This document shows, piece after piece, positions 1 through 9,069 of a stretch of DNA of 64,000 nt. The translations under genes and the position numbers were made by a program. The stretch spans positions 37,123 through 101,122 of the forward strand of contig CALUQX010000004.1 of NCBI GenBank assembly GCA_944323045.1. Direction: 5' to 3'. Each line of letters starts with the position of its first letter. The stretch's first letter is position 1. The DNA is from Candidatus Gastranaerophilales bacterium (GTDB lineage Bacteria > Cyanobacteriota > Vampirovibrionia > Gastranaerophilales > Gastranaerophilaceae). A model generated the notes under the pieces. That model had not been told where the DNA came from. It made no database searches and worked only from the letters and a program-made list of their open reading frames with translations.

Positions 1-351
1 ATCGGTGAGCTTTTCTGCACGTTCACAAATTGTATGCAAATTTTTCAAATCTAATTCAGCTTTTATATTTTCTATTGCATTTATTTTTTTGCGGATGCTG
101 TCTAGTGCAAAGACCTCTAACTGCGGGTAAGTTATTGCAAGAGGTACGGAAGGAAAACCGCCGCCTGTACCTATATCTAGGAGTTTTTTGCCTTCAAGGT
201 TAATTGTGTTAAAAAATTTTTCTATCGCCAGACTGTCATATATGTGTTTTTCCCACAAAAATTTTTCATCATTTTTGGAAATTAGATTCAGTTTGGAATT
301 TTGATTAAGGAACACGTCCATATATTTTTGATAAAATTCTTTATTTTCCAT
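1..351 (-). CDS. rsmG: 16S rRNA (guanine-N7) methyltransferase RsmG, partial
   Basis: RsmG (GidB) is the SAM-dependent enzyme that methylates N7 of a guanine in the 530 loop of 16S rRNA. The visible N-terminal ~117 residues contain the family SAM-binding motif LLDIGTGGGFPSVPLAI, preceded by the helix-rich region with NLISK and KHIYDSLA. The gene runs off the left edge, so its C-terminus is missing here. I start it at the ATG ending at 351; an in-frame ATG 12 bases upstream (363) is also possible. Neither start has a strong ribosome binding site. The start overlaps the 3' end of the upstream TPR protein by about 11 bases, so the two genes are probably co-transcribed and translationally coupled. 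Confident from the motif. Confidence 0.9.
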   Translation of the reverse strand, partial: MENKEFYQKYMDVFLNQNSKLNLISKNDEKFLWEKHIYDSLAIEKFFNTINLEGKKLLDIGTGGGFPSVPLAITYPQLEVFALDSIRKKINAIENIKAELDLKNLHTICERAEKLTD

Positions 352-2773
352 TGATATACTCATTTTCAAGTTTTTTAAATTCTTCATCACCGATTCTGGC
401 TTTAATATCATTTATGCGCTGTTTAATTTTTTCCAGATTGTCGCTGCTAAAATTACTTTTTGCAATATTGTATGCATTCAAATAGCTTTTTAGTGACAGT
501 TCGTTTTCTTTGCGGTTGTAATAAAAGTCCCCCATAGCGATGTCGCAGGATGCTATATAAAATGGTTCATTTAGTTCAAAGGCGCAAAGTTTAGCTTTTT
601 TGAAGTAACTCAGTGCTTTTTCTTCATTTTTGCTCAGATTAAGTTCTGCAAGCTTCATAGATGATACGTAAATCCCGTTGTAATTTTTAGTTTTTTCATC
701 AATATTCAAACTTTCAAGACAGTATTTTTCGGCAAGTTCTGTGTTGTTGTTTTCGTCATAAATTGTTGCCAGATTTGAGAGCGCAGAGGACAAATAGGTA
801 TTAATCAGCGGGTTAGAATCAATATCTATGCATTTTTTGTAACCGCGTATGGCGAGATTTGTTTCGCCGCGTTCATCCAATGCAAGCGCAAATTTGAAAA
901 ACAGTTCTGATTGGACGGATTTTTCAATGGTGTTGTCAGTAAATTCCATTGCTTTTTTATAGTAGTTAAAGACAAGATTCGGACTGTTGTCATAGAGGTT
1001 TGCGAGTAGAAGATATGATTTTACTTTCAGATTGGATGAAAGATTTTTCTGCTCAAGAATTTCGTTGAGAAGTTCTTTTGATTTGTCGCGTTTGAATGTT
1101 ATGTAGTAAATTTCAGCGATATGCCATTTCATATCACTAATTCTTGCGTCATCGCCGGTTGAGTTGAAAAATTCAAGTGCTTGTTCATAGTATTTCAAAG
1201 CATTAAACCAGTCGGAAAGATTTTGATATGCTGAGGCAATTTTTGTATAGATAGTTGGCAGAAGTGTATAATAATCTTCGTCGTTTTCCCGTGTCAGAGC
1301 CGTTTGGTAAAGCAATGCAGCGCGTTTGAAATTGTAATTGACCTCTTCTTGTTTGGCTAGATTCATTATTTGTAAAAGCGGCATGTTTACTGCTTCTTTT
1401 AATTCTTCACTTTTTTTGATTTTGTTAGAAATATAGTTTTCAATGGAATCGGCGACATTGTTGAGGAAGTTATTTTCAGCCTCTTCAGATTCAAACATAA
1501 AAGACATTTGTTTAAGTTTGTCGTCAGTTTCTTTTTTAGAAACAGGCTGCGGCAAAGCCGGTTCTTCGATTTTTTTCTGTGCACGCGGAAATTCTGCAAA
1601 CTCGGCACCCGAAACTTGTGCATGGCTGACTTCCGGTTTTTTAGGCAGAAACATGTTATGATATTCTATTTCTTTGCGCATTGTCTGACGGGAGATAAGT
1701 AAATCTCTGTCGAGCGGTTTTAGCGGCAGTTGCGTGTTATAGAGTTCAATACAGCCCTTGTGAAGTTTCTGGGCAATATTTGATGTTATGGAATTTTCTG
1801 CAATAACTTTGTAGTAGTCCTGCAAATATATATAACTGCCGTCACGGTTTAATACAAGGTTGTCCAGAAAGAAATTGATTCTTTCTTCATTGTATAAGTT
1901 CAGTGTCTGCAATAATTTAATACTGATAGGATGCCGCATTATTGTCAGAAATCTGAAAAGATGCCCGCTAACCGGATCAACTAATGCAAGTGCCTCGCGC
2001 AGGATAAAATCGTTGAAGGTTAAAAAACTTTTGTTGAATCCGGTTAGAAATTCTACAAGGGTTAAATTTCTGAGTTTAATGATTTTCAGAGAAAGTGTTA
2101 CATAAAAATAGTAGCCTCTTGTATATTTGTAGAGTTCATCTGACAGCGGTCCTATTTGTTTTACATCAGAGGCACGAAGATATTTTTCAAACACAGATTT
2201 GTCGAGCGCAATAACAGAAACTTTTTCATATTTGATTTTGTCAGCAAAGTCACTACTGTCAAATACTCTTGAAATAAGAATAACTTTTATTTTTTCATAA
2301 TTTGCCAGATGAAAGATAAAATCAAGAATTTCTTGTTTATTCTCTTTTAAAATTTCTTCAAATGAATTCAAAACAATAATAACCGGTTTTTCTATTGAGT
2401 CAAAATAAGCCGTTATTTTTTGTGTAAAGTTTTCAAATTTAGCTTTTGGCGAATGTATAATTCCCTGTGCAGTTAACTTTCTGAATTCATCAAAAAACGA
2501 AAGCAAAATGTCATCAAGAATAGTTGTTTCAAAACAGTTGTAATATAAAAGAATTGTTTCAGGATTTTTAAAATTCAGAGTGTGCGCAACAACCTGTTCT
2601 TTTCCTGTGCCTAAAAATCCGTTAACCAGCAAAAGAGGAGTTTCTGACTCAAGAAAATTATAAATTTTGTTTACCTGATTAGTATTATTTTCAAGCAGAA
2701 ACGGATTTATGTCAGCGCTGCTTTTTGACAAATCTTTTTTATCACTTAAACCTTTAGTAAAACAATATTCCAT
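341..2773 (-). CDS. P-loop NTPase with C-terminal TPR repeats (STAND-like)
   Basis: 810-residue, probably cytoplasmic protein with no signal peptide. A Walker A motif (GFLGTGKE, residues 52-59) and a Walker B-like strand (VIIVLNSFEEIL, about 131-142) mark an N-terminal NTPase domain. A helical, winged-helix-like middle follows, and from about residue 470 to the end there is an array of TPR-like helical pairs (for example residues around YQNLSDWFNALKYYEQAL). This order, NTPase then helical region then TPR array, is that of STAND regulators such as MalT-like ATPases, though I see no C-terminal HTH or other effector domain. It lies directly upstream of rsmG and overlaps it. The specific function is not recognised; the STAND assignment is inference from architecture. 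Confidence 0.75.
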   Translation of the reverse strand: MEYCFTKGLSDKKDLSKSSADINPFLLENNTNQVNKIYNFLESETPLLLVNGFLGTGKEQVVAHTLNFKNPETILLYYNCFETTILDDILLSFFDEFRKLTAQGIIHSPKAKFENFTQKITAYFDSIEKPVIIVLNSFEEILKENKQEILDFIFHLANYEKIKVILISRVFDSSDFADKIKYEKVSVIALDKSVFEKYLRASDVKQIGPLSDELYKYTRGYYFYVTLSLKIIKLRNLTLVEFLTGFNKSFLTFNDFILREALALVDPVSGHLFRFLTIMRHPISIKLLQTLNLYNEERINFFLDNLVLNRDGSYIYLQDYYKVIAENSITSNIAQKLHKGCIELYNTQLPLKPLDRDLLISRQTMRKEIEYHNMFLPKKPEVSHAQVSGAEFAEFPRAQKKIEEPALPQPVSKKETDDKLKQMSFMFESEEAENNFLNNVADSIENYISNKIKKSEELKEAVNMPLLQIMNLAKQEEVNYNFKRAALLYQTALTRENDEDYYTLLPTIYTKIASAYQNLSDWFNALKYYEQALEFFNSTGDDARISDMKWHIAEIYYITFKRDKSKELLNEILEQKNLSSNLKVKSYLLLANLYDNSPNLVFNYYKKAMEFTDNTIEKSVQSELFFKFALALDERGETNLAIRGYKKCIDIDSNPLINTYLSSALSNLATIYDENNNTELAEKYCLESLNIDEKTKNYNGIYVSSMKLAELNLSKNEEKALSYFKKAKLCAFELNEPFYIASCDIAMGDFYYNRKENELSLKSYLNAYNIAKSNFSSDNLEKIKQRINDIKARIGDEEFKKLENEYINGK

Positions 2774-2886
2774 AAAGCTATATTAATTGATTTTAAAAAA
2801 AATTGCAAATTCTTTTAAAATAATTGCACTTTGTTTTTTTTAATAGTAATATGTTATTAACGTAATAGACAGAAACGGGGGAACTT

Positions 2887-2991
2887 ATGGAATTTTTCAG
2901 AAAACATCAAAAGTTTATTGTAGGATTAATAGCGGTAACGTTCATTGCGTGGACAGTCGGACTGATGATGTTACCTTTAATGGTGAGATAG
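2887..2991 (+). CDS. 34-residue single-pass membrane peptide
   Basis: Short reading frame starting ATG at 2887 behind a purine-rich site (ACGGGGGAACTT), ending 7 bases before the M23 peptidase start. The product begins MEFFRKHQKFIVG: a basic N-terminus followed by one hydrophobic helix, with an aromatic/TVG turn and no further domain. The sequence recalls the N-terminal anchor of SurA/PpiD-type peptidyl-prolyl isomerases, but nothing follows the anchor. The good ribosome binding site and tight spacing to the next gene suggest it is translated and belongs to the envelope operon. Its function is unknown. Confidence 0.55.
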   Translation: MEFFRKHQKFIVGLIAVTFIAWTVGLMMLPLMVR

Positions 2992-2998
2992 GGTTAGT

Positions 2999-4132
2999 GT
3001 GAAGAATATAGCAGTCAATATAAAAAAAATATTCATAATCATGCTTGCGGCAGTAATAACCTTTATTACTGCAACTCCTGCTGTTTTTGCGGCGAATAAA
3101 GCTGCTATTGATCAGAAACGTCGCGCCACTAATGCCAAAATTAAAAAATTAAAAATATTAGAAGGACTTGAAAAAAATAAATTATATAAAAACCAGCAGA
3201 AATTGGAGAGTGCAACCAATAATCTTCGCGCCTCCCAGAATCAGTACAATACTTTAGAACGCAAGCTTGCACAAATGGAACGTGATTACACGGTATCGCT
3301 TGCCGATTACAACAACCAGAGTGCAAGAATGAAAGATCATATCCGAAAAGTTTATAAAAACCAGCGCCGCGGCATGTTTGAATTGCTGTTTATGGCACAG
3401 GATATGAATGAACTTTTGGATGTAATATATTTTGAAAAAATTATTCTTAAAAAAGATTATGCCCGTATGATGGCAATCAAAACCAAATCTGAAAATTTGA
3501 TGAAAATGAAGGCTGAAATTGAAAATCAAAAACGCGTGCTTGCGCAGTCTATTCAGTCTATAAATTCACAGCAAAAAACAATAAAAAGCGCTATTGCCCA
3601 GAATCAGAACATGATTTATAAACTCAAGACAGACAGAGCAGCATATGAACGCGCTGAACGTGAATTGGCGCGTCAGTCAGCAAGTCTTGAAACTATGATT
3701 AGCAGAAACACGCATACCGGAACAGTGGCAGCGTCTTCTGCCGGATTTTTGAAACCAATTGCAGGCAGAATAACATCACCTTTTGGCTGGCGCACACATC
3801 CTATCTTCAACAGCAGAACTTTCCACTCAGGCGTTGATATAGGCGGACCAAATTATGGTAATATCGTCGCATCAAATTCCGGCAAGGTTATTTATTCAGG
3901 CTGGTACGGCGGTTATGGCAAGGTTGTCATTCTGGATCACGGTACAGTAAACGGCAAACCTACCACAACACTGTATGCTCATATGTCTTCAATACTTGTC
4001 AGCAACGGTCAAAGAGTTAACAAAGGACAGGTAATAGGAAAAGAAGGTACAACCGGATACAGCACCGGTCCTCACTGCCACTTTGAAGTGAGAATTAACG
4101 GAAAACCAAATAACCCGTTGAATTACATTTAA
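2999..4132 (+). CDS. Murein hydrolase activator / M23 metallopeptidase with coiled coil (EnvC/NlpD-like)
   Basis: 377 residues, GTG start at 2999. Signal peptide about residues 1-32 (hydrophobic stretch ending AVFAAN), then a long coiled coil (about 33-235), then a C-terminal M23 (LytM) domain. The zinc-site motifs are intact: FHSGVDIG (H276, D280) and HCHFEV (H359, H361). EnvC-type proteins either cut peptidoglycan cross-links or activate amidases at division sites. EnvC itself has lost the catalytic residues, whereas here they are present, so a genuine endopeptidase is more likely. It acts in the periplasm. It is followed 18 bases later by the LptD-like gene, in an envelope-biogenesis cluster. 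Confidence 0.88.
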   Translation: MKNIAVNIKKIFIIMLAAVITFITATPAVFAANKAAIDQKRRATNAKIKKLKILEGLEKNKLYKNQQKLESATNNLRASQNQYNTLERKLAQMERDYTVSLADYNNQSARMKDHIRKVYKNQRRGMFELLFMAQDMNELLDVIYFEKIILKKDYARMMAIKTKSENLMKMKAEIENQKRVLAQSIQSINSQQKTIKSAIAQNQNMIYKLKTDRAAYERAERELARQSASLETMISRNTHTGTVAASSAGFLKPIAGRITSPFGWRTHPIFNSRTFHSGVDIGGPNYGNIVASNSGKVIYSGWYGGYGKVVILDHGTVNGKPTTTLYAHMSSILVSNGQRVNKGQVIGKEGTTGYSTGPHCHFEVRINGKPNNPLNYI

Positions 4133-4150
4133 AAAATAAAGGTAATCGAA

Positions 4151-6385
4151 TTGAAAAAGATAAATAAAATAGTTACAGCATTATTAATAATACTATCAGC
4201 AGGAAGTGTCTTTGCCGCAGAAGATACATATACTCCTTATGATATGGATACTATGTATGATGTTTATTATGAGGCACCTGTAATCATGCCGCTGCCGGAA
4301 ACTGAAGATGAGAGAAAAATCATCAACATGACATCAGAACCTAAAGTAAATCCGATGTTCAAACAGATGCGTATTAAGATTACGAACTTTTTCCGCGCGA
4401 AAGAAAACGCTGAAAAAGAAAAAGAAATGAAAGAATTACAGGAAGAACTTCTGGATGATGAGGAAGCGCTTATTGATACTGAACCAAACATAAAAGAAAT
4501 AAGCGACACAAAGTCTGTAAAAGCTAAAATTAGCACTGATGAAGATAGCGCAGAACAGGATACGGCTAATGTTCAGGAGGGTGAAAATTCAGAACAAACA
4601 ATAGAATTGACCGGTCAGGTTCAGGAACAAAAAGCAGAAAATGATGTTATATTAGACTGTGATAATGTTGTATATGATGAGGTTAAAGATGAACTGGAGG
4701 CTATAGGTTCGCCTGTTTTGAGTTTTCCGCCGCAAAAAGTCTCTTTGAAAGCTGATAAAATGACTTACAGCCAGTCTTCAAATATTTTGAAAGCTTATGG
4801 AAATGTTGAATTAACTAAAGAAAATTCCAAAATATACGGGGATTACGTCCAGATTAACATGAATGAAGAAAATGCATTCATGGATAATGTTAAATTTAAA
4901 CAGGGAAATTTTGTCGTAAATACCAGAAAAGCCACTGCAGAAAGTGATAAAATCGTGCTTGATGAAGGCAATATGACATCAGAAGAATCCTACAAACTTG
5001 ATTTGAGAACAAGAATGATAGGCGGTCAGGATTTTTCAAGAATGTTAATTGAAGAGGATGAACGCTCCCACCTGAGTGATACAATAGGTGAAGTTCCGTT
5101 CAGGGTTAAGGCGGAAGAAGTTACGGTTGAAGGCAAAAAAGACCATGATACAATTACTTTGAAAAAAGGAACTGTATACTATGGTGATAAAAAACTTTTT
5201 AGATTTAAACGGTTTACCGCTCATACTGACAAAGACCAGAGTTACTTTGAGGCAAGCTATCCTGAATTAGGTTCACGCTCAAGATTGGGTATGTTCGCAG
5301 GTCCAGGGTTTATGTTTGACCTGCCGAATGGTGCTGTTGTCAAGGCAATTCCGTTCTTGAACTATAAAAATGATCTGGGTGTCGGCGGTGCATTAAAATA
5401 CAGAAGTGCAAACAACGTAACTGATTTTGCATACGGGTCTGCAGAAGATATCTTTGTATTAAAAGGTCGCCAGAGATTAGATGACAAATTGTACTTGCAA
5501 TACGGTATAAATTCCTATATGGAAGACGGATTTATGGGACGTAATATGGCAAAGTATGCGGCAGAAATTTATTATAAAGATGAAACTGTGGTAAAAGATA
5601 CTATTGCAGATAATTTAGACTTGAGATTCCGTCAAAAAGCCGGTATCGGTTATATGCATAACACTGATTACAACAAATATTTTGGTAATATTCCGAATAA
5701 AGATATCGGTACTACCCGTTTCAAATATATTGCAGAAGCCGAACAATCTTTGTTCAAATATGAAAATAAAGAAAAACTTCAATTATTTGATTTGGGACTT
5801 GTATTACAGGGCAGCGCTGCTGTATATGGTACAGGCGACACACAATTCGTCGGCAGAATAGGTCCGAGAATTCACTCACAATACAAACGCTGGATGCAGG
5901 ATATCGGATATTTTCAGGCAGCTTACGAAGACAACACGCCGCTTGCCAGATTTGATACTTACAGATACGGGCGTTCCAGTGTGTATATTAGAGAAGCACT
6001 GAGAATTAATAAATATTTAGCAGTCGGCTGGTCAGGAAATATTAACCTTTCTGATGACTCTCCTAACGGCAAAATGTTTCAGGAAAATGCTTTTATAGTT
6101 TCTCTGGGACCGGATGATTTCAAGGTAAACCTCGGTTATGATTTTATCCGTCAGCAAACTTACTTTTCATTTGCCATTGCAATGGATATGAAAGGATCTT
6201 CACTTGATTACAAACGTATGGAGATAAAAAATCCTGACAGAATTGCAAACAGCGATACCAAAAATGAAAAGCTGATACCGACTTTTGAAGAAGCGCAGGC
6301 GGCTAAAATGAAAAAGTCTGCAAAACCTGTATTACAGTATGCAGAAGTAGTAGATATTCAGGATCCTGATAGAGAGCAGTTATAA
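4151..6385 (+). CDS. LptD/OstA-like outer-membrane LPS assembly protein
   Basis: 744 residues with a TTG start (AAAGG about 10 bases upstream) and a signal peptide ending GSVFAAEDT. An acidic linker (about 70-150) is followed by an OstA/LptA-type beta-jellyroll (about 165-270; DNVVYDEVKDELEAIGSP and LKAYGNVELT are typical), then a beta-rich C-terminus that looks like an outer-membrane barrel. LptD inserts lipopolysaccharide into the outer leaflet. The co-directional lpxI and lpxB support an LPS role. The protein is close in length to proteobacterial LptD, but the barrel is divergent, so I leave the symbol blank. Its stop codon overlaps the next start (TAATG). Confidence 0.75.
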   Translation: MKKINKIVTALLIILSAGSVFAAEDTYTPYDMDTMYDVYYEAPVIMPLPETEDERKIINMTSEPKVNPMFKQMRIKITNFFRAKENAEKEKEMKELQEELLDDEEALIDTEPNIKEISDTKSVKAKISTDEDSAEQDTANVQEGENSEQTIELTGQVQEQKAENDVILDCDNVVYDEVKDELEAIGSPVLSFPPQKVSLKADKMTYSQSSNILKAYGNVELTKENSKIYGDYVQINMNEENAFMDNVKFKQGNFVVNTRKATAESDKIVLDEGNMTSEESYKLDLRTRMIGGQDFSRMLIEEDERSHLSDTIGEVPFRVKAEEVTVEGKKDHDTITLKKGTVYYGDKKLFRFKRFTAHTDKDQSYFEASYPELGSRSRLGMFAGPGFMFDLPNGAVVKAIPFLNYKNDLGVGGALKYRSANNVTDFAYGSAEDIFVLKGRQRLDDKLYLQYGINSYMEDGFMGRNMAKYAAEIYYKDETVVKDTIADNLDLRFRQKAGIGYMHNTDYNKYFGNIPNKDIGTTRFKYIAEAEQSLFKYENKEKLQLFDLGLVLQGSAAVYGTGDTQFVGRIGPRIHSQYKRWMQDIGYFQAAYEDNTPLARFDTYRYGRSSVYIREALRINKYLAVGWSGNINLSDDSPNGKMFQENAFIVSLGPDDFKVNLGYDFIRQQTYFSFAIAMDMKGSSLDYKRMEIKNPDRIANSDTKNEKLIPTFEEAQAAKMKKSAKPVLQYAEVVDIQDPDREQL

Positions 6386-7008
6386 TGAATGATTTGGAAA
6401 ATTTAAAACAGGAATTAATTGATTACGGAAAAATAATGGGAGAAAAAAATTATACTCCCGGAGTTTCCGGCAACCTTTCAGCACGTTATGGCGAAAATGT
6501 GCTGGTCACAATATCCGGCAGTGCAAACGGTTATTTGAACAAAGATGATTTTGCCCTTGTAGATATGCAAAACAATCTTCTGTCAGGTAAAAAGCAGTCA
6601 AGCGAAACCAAATTACATCTGGAATTTTATAAACTCCGCAAAGATATAAATTATATAATCCATGTACACTCTCCATATCTTAGTTCATTCGCGTCCTGCG
6701 GAATTGCGCTGGATGAACCTATTATGGCAGAGAATGTTTTTTATTTCGGGCAAATCCCTCTGGCAGAATACGGATTGCCTTCATCTGATGATTTGGTTAT
6801 AAAAACAGCAAAATATTTTAAAGATTATACGGCTGTTTTGATGGCGAATCACGGGTTTATTGTCGGCGGAACAACTATGAAAGAGGCTTATTTGAAACTG
6901 GAGCTTGCCGAATCTTATGCGCAGGTCGTGTTTAATACAAAAATGCTCGGCGGTGCAAAGGTACTTTCTGTAGAACAGACAAAAGAAATATTTGCCCTTC
7001 GCAACTAA
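6385..7008 (+). CDS. Class II aldolase/adducin family protein
   Basis: 207 residues, the normal length for L-fuculose-phosphate aldolase-type enzymes. Zinc-binding and active-site motifs are visible: GVSGNLSARYG near the N-terminus, HVHSPYLSSFA (zinc histidines) and MANHGFIVGG. Family members cleave or epimerise phosphorylated sugars, or act as methylthioribulose-phosphate dehydratases; the substrate cannot be read from sequence. Translation is probably coupled to the LptD-like gene by the TAATG overlap at 6383-6387. Its place between LPS genes hints at making or salvaging a sugar used in the envelope, but that is only context. Confidence 0.85.
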   Translation: MNDLENLKQELIDYGKIMGEKNYTPGVSGNLSARYGENVLVTISGSANGYLNKDDFALVDMQNNLLSGKKQSSETKLHLEFYKLRKDINYIIHVHSPYLSSFASCGIALDEPIMAENVFYFGQIPLAEYGLPSSDDLVIKTAKYFKDYTAVLMANHGFIVGGTTMKEAYLKLELAESYAQVVFNTKMLGGAKVLSVEQTKEIFALRN

Positions 7009-7017
7009 ATTTGCTTG

Positions 7018-7026
7018 TGTTATAAT
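7018..7026 (+). promoter_or_regulatory. Extended -10 promoter for lpxI-lpxB
   Basis: TGTTATAAT: a perfect -10 hexamer (7021-7026) with the TG extension, lying just after the aldolase stop codon and 32 bases before the lpxI start. I see no convincing -35 at 16-18 bp, which is tolerated for extended -10 promoters. It suggests lpxI-lpxB can be transcribed separately from the upstream envelope genes. Confidence 0.5.
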
Positions 7027-7057
7027 AAAAGAAAAAGAATAGTCGAGGAATTTAACA

Positions 7058-7873
7058 GTGTCTATAATGTTAGAACATAAACAGGGATTAATAGCAGGAG
7101 ACGGCAGTCTTCCAGTAAAGATGGCGCAGTATGCAAAAGAAAACGGGTTTGAAGTCATATGTATTTCACTCGCTAATGACAACGTTAATCAGTTAAAAAA
7201 ATACTGCTCAAAAGTATACTCCTGCCACCCGGGGGAAATAAACAGAATTGAATCTATACTTAAAGAAGAAGAAATAAAACAGGCAACATTTTTAGGCAAA
7301 GTTCATAAAAGAGTTCTGCTGCAACTGCATAAATTTGATAAACGCGCTATAGAACTTTTAAAATCAATGGAACGCTTAAATGATGATGAAGTTATGCTTT
7401 TGATAGTAAGAGAATTTGAAAAATCCGGCATAACAGTACTGGATCAGACGATTTTTATAAAAAATTTGATGGTGCCGTCAGGTGTCCTCGGAAAAGTTAA
7501 ACCGACTGAAGCGCAAATGGAAGATGTAAATTACGGGTTCTGGCTGGCTAAAGAAATGGGTAAAGTTGATGTCGGGCAATCGGTTGTAATCAAAGATAAA
7601 ATGGTAATGGCTGTTGAGGCAATTGAAGGTACAGATGTTTGTATCAAACGCGGTGCCAAACTTGCAAAGAAAAATGCCGTTGTCGTCAAGGTCGCAAAAC
7701 CCGCACAGGACAAACGTTTTGATATACCGGCAGTCGGACTCAGAACACTTAAAACAATGAAAAAATACAAAGCAAATCTGCTTGCAATAGAAGCTAATGA
7801 AACTATTATTGTGGAGCAGGAAAAAGTTGTTAAATTTGCTGATGACAATAATATTGTAATAATGGCAGTATAG
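7058..7873 (+). CDS. lpxI: UDP-2,3-diacylglucosamine diphosphatase LpxI
   Basis: LpxI hydrolyses UDP-2,3-diacylglucosamine to lipid X and UMP, the fourth step of lipid A synthesis; it replaces LpxH in many non-enterobacterial lineages. The 271-residue protein has the family start GLIAGDGSLPVKMAQYAKE and the C-terminal DUF1009 catalytic region with EAIEGTD and VKVAKPAQDKRFDIPAVG. I use the GTG at 7058 because GAGG at 7045-7048 is 9 bases away; the in-frame ATG at 7067 would be too far from it. One base separates its stop from lpxB, which supplies the next enzyme of the pathway. Confidence 0.95.
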   Translation: MSIMLEHKQGLIAGDGSLPVKMAQYAKENGFEVICISLANDNVNQLKKYCSKVYSCHPGEINRIESILKEEEIKQATFLGKVHKRVLLQLHKFDKRAIELLKSMERLNDDEVMLLIVREFEKSGITVLDQTIFIKNLMVPSGVLGKVKPTEAQMEDVNYGFWLAKEMGKVDVGQSVVIKDKMVMAVEAIEGTDVCIKRGAKLAKKNAVVVKVAKPAQDKRFDIPAVGLRTLKTMKKYKANLLAIEANETIIVEQEKVVKFADDNNIVIMAV

Positions 7874-7874
7874 T

Positions 7875-8999
7875 ATGAAAAAGATTTTTATTATAACAGG
7901 AGACTATTCAGGTGATATTCACGCCTCAAATGTGGCAAAAGCCTTAAAAAATACTTATCCGGATGTGATAATAGAAGGCGTTGGCGGTGAAAATCTTAAA
8001 GCACAGGGGGTTAAACTGCTTTCTGACCAGAAAAAAATGGGGGCTGTCGGAATTTCGCCTAAAATTGTTATCGACCATTATATTCTTGGCAGAAAAATAA
8101 TTAAATACCTGAAAAATGAATTTAAACCTGACCTTGTACTGCTGATTGATTACGGGGCATTTAACCTGAGTATATCAAAATTTTTAAAGAATACAGGTAT
8201 AAAAGTCTATTACTATATTCCGCCGCAGGTGTGGGCAAGCCGCAAATGGAGAATAAATACAATAAAGAAAAATATTGATGAAGTTCTATGTATATTCCCG
8301 TTTGAAAAAACAATGTATGAAAGTTACGGCATAAAAACACATTATGTAGGGCATCCGCTTGTTACACAACTGCCGGCAAAAGCCGACAGAAAAGAATTCT
8401 TTTTGAAACACGGACTGGATCCAGATAAAAAATTAGTTTCTGTATTCCCGGGCTCAAGAACATTTGAGCTTTACCAGTTAATGCATGTGTTTTTAAATAC
8501 AGTAAAAGACTTGCAAAAGAAACACCCTGACTTACAGTTCTGTATTTCTCAGGCACCGAATTTTTCTGATAAAGTTTATAAAAAGTACTTAAAATCATCT
8601 GATATTAAAGTTATAAAAGGTGAAAATCAAGCATTACTAAGTGTTTCAGATGCACTGATACTTGCATCCGGTACAGTTGCTCTTGAGGCAGCCTTATATC
8701 AAACACCTATGATTATCGCTTATCGCGGACCATGGCTGTTTTATTTGATATATCTTCTGGTCAGATGTATCAAACGCGTATCGCTGCCAAATATTATTGC
8801 GGATAAAGAAATAGTACCTGAGATTATTCAAGGCGGGGTAAATGTACGGAATATCTCCTATGAGATTGAAAAAATTCTGTATGATAAAAATTACCGCGAT
8901 AACTACATAAAACAACTCGGTGAAGTAAAAACATTAATGTCAGATAAAAATTCAGCAAAAGAAGTCGCAAAAGAAATAGCCTCAGCACTGAATTTATAA
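7875..8999 (+). CDS. lpxB: Lipid-A-disaccharide synthase LpxB
   Basis: GT19 glycosyltransferase that joins lipid X to UDP-2,3-diacylglucosamine, giving the disaccharide-1-phosphate core of lipid A at the cytoplasmic membrane face. The 374 residues match the usual length. Motifs seen: N-terminal SGDIHASNVAKAL, PPQVWASRKWR, VGHPL, VFPGSRTFEL and ASGTVALEAAL. It follows lpxI with one base between stop and start, so the two are co-expressed. This confirms an LPS-bearing outer membrane. Confidence 0.96.
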   Translation: MKKIFIITGDYSGDIHASNVAKALKNTYPDVIIEGVGGENLKAQGVKLLSDQKKMGAVGISPKIVIDHYILGRKIIKYLKNEFKPDLVLLIDYGAFNLSISKFLKNTGIKVYYYIPPQVWASRKWRINTIKKNIDEVLCIFPFEKTMYESYGIKTHYVGHPLVTQLPAKADRKEFFLKHGLDPDKKLVSVFPGSRTFELYQLMHVFLNTVKDLQKKHPDLQFCISQAPNFSDKVYKKYLKSSDIKVIKGENQALLSVSDALILASGTVALEAALYQTPMIIAYRGPWLFYLIYLLVRCIKRVSLPNIIADKEIVPEIIQGGVNVRNISYEIEKILYDKNYRDNYIKQLGEVKTLMSDKNSAKEVAKEIASALNL

Positions 9000-9069
9000 T
9001 TTGTAACAAAAACTGATTTAAACGCGCAATAAATAGCATTTCTGTGTTTTTATATAAACAGGTAGTTTT

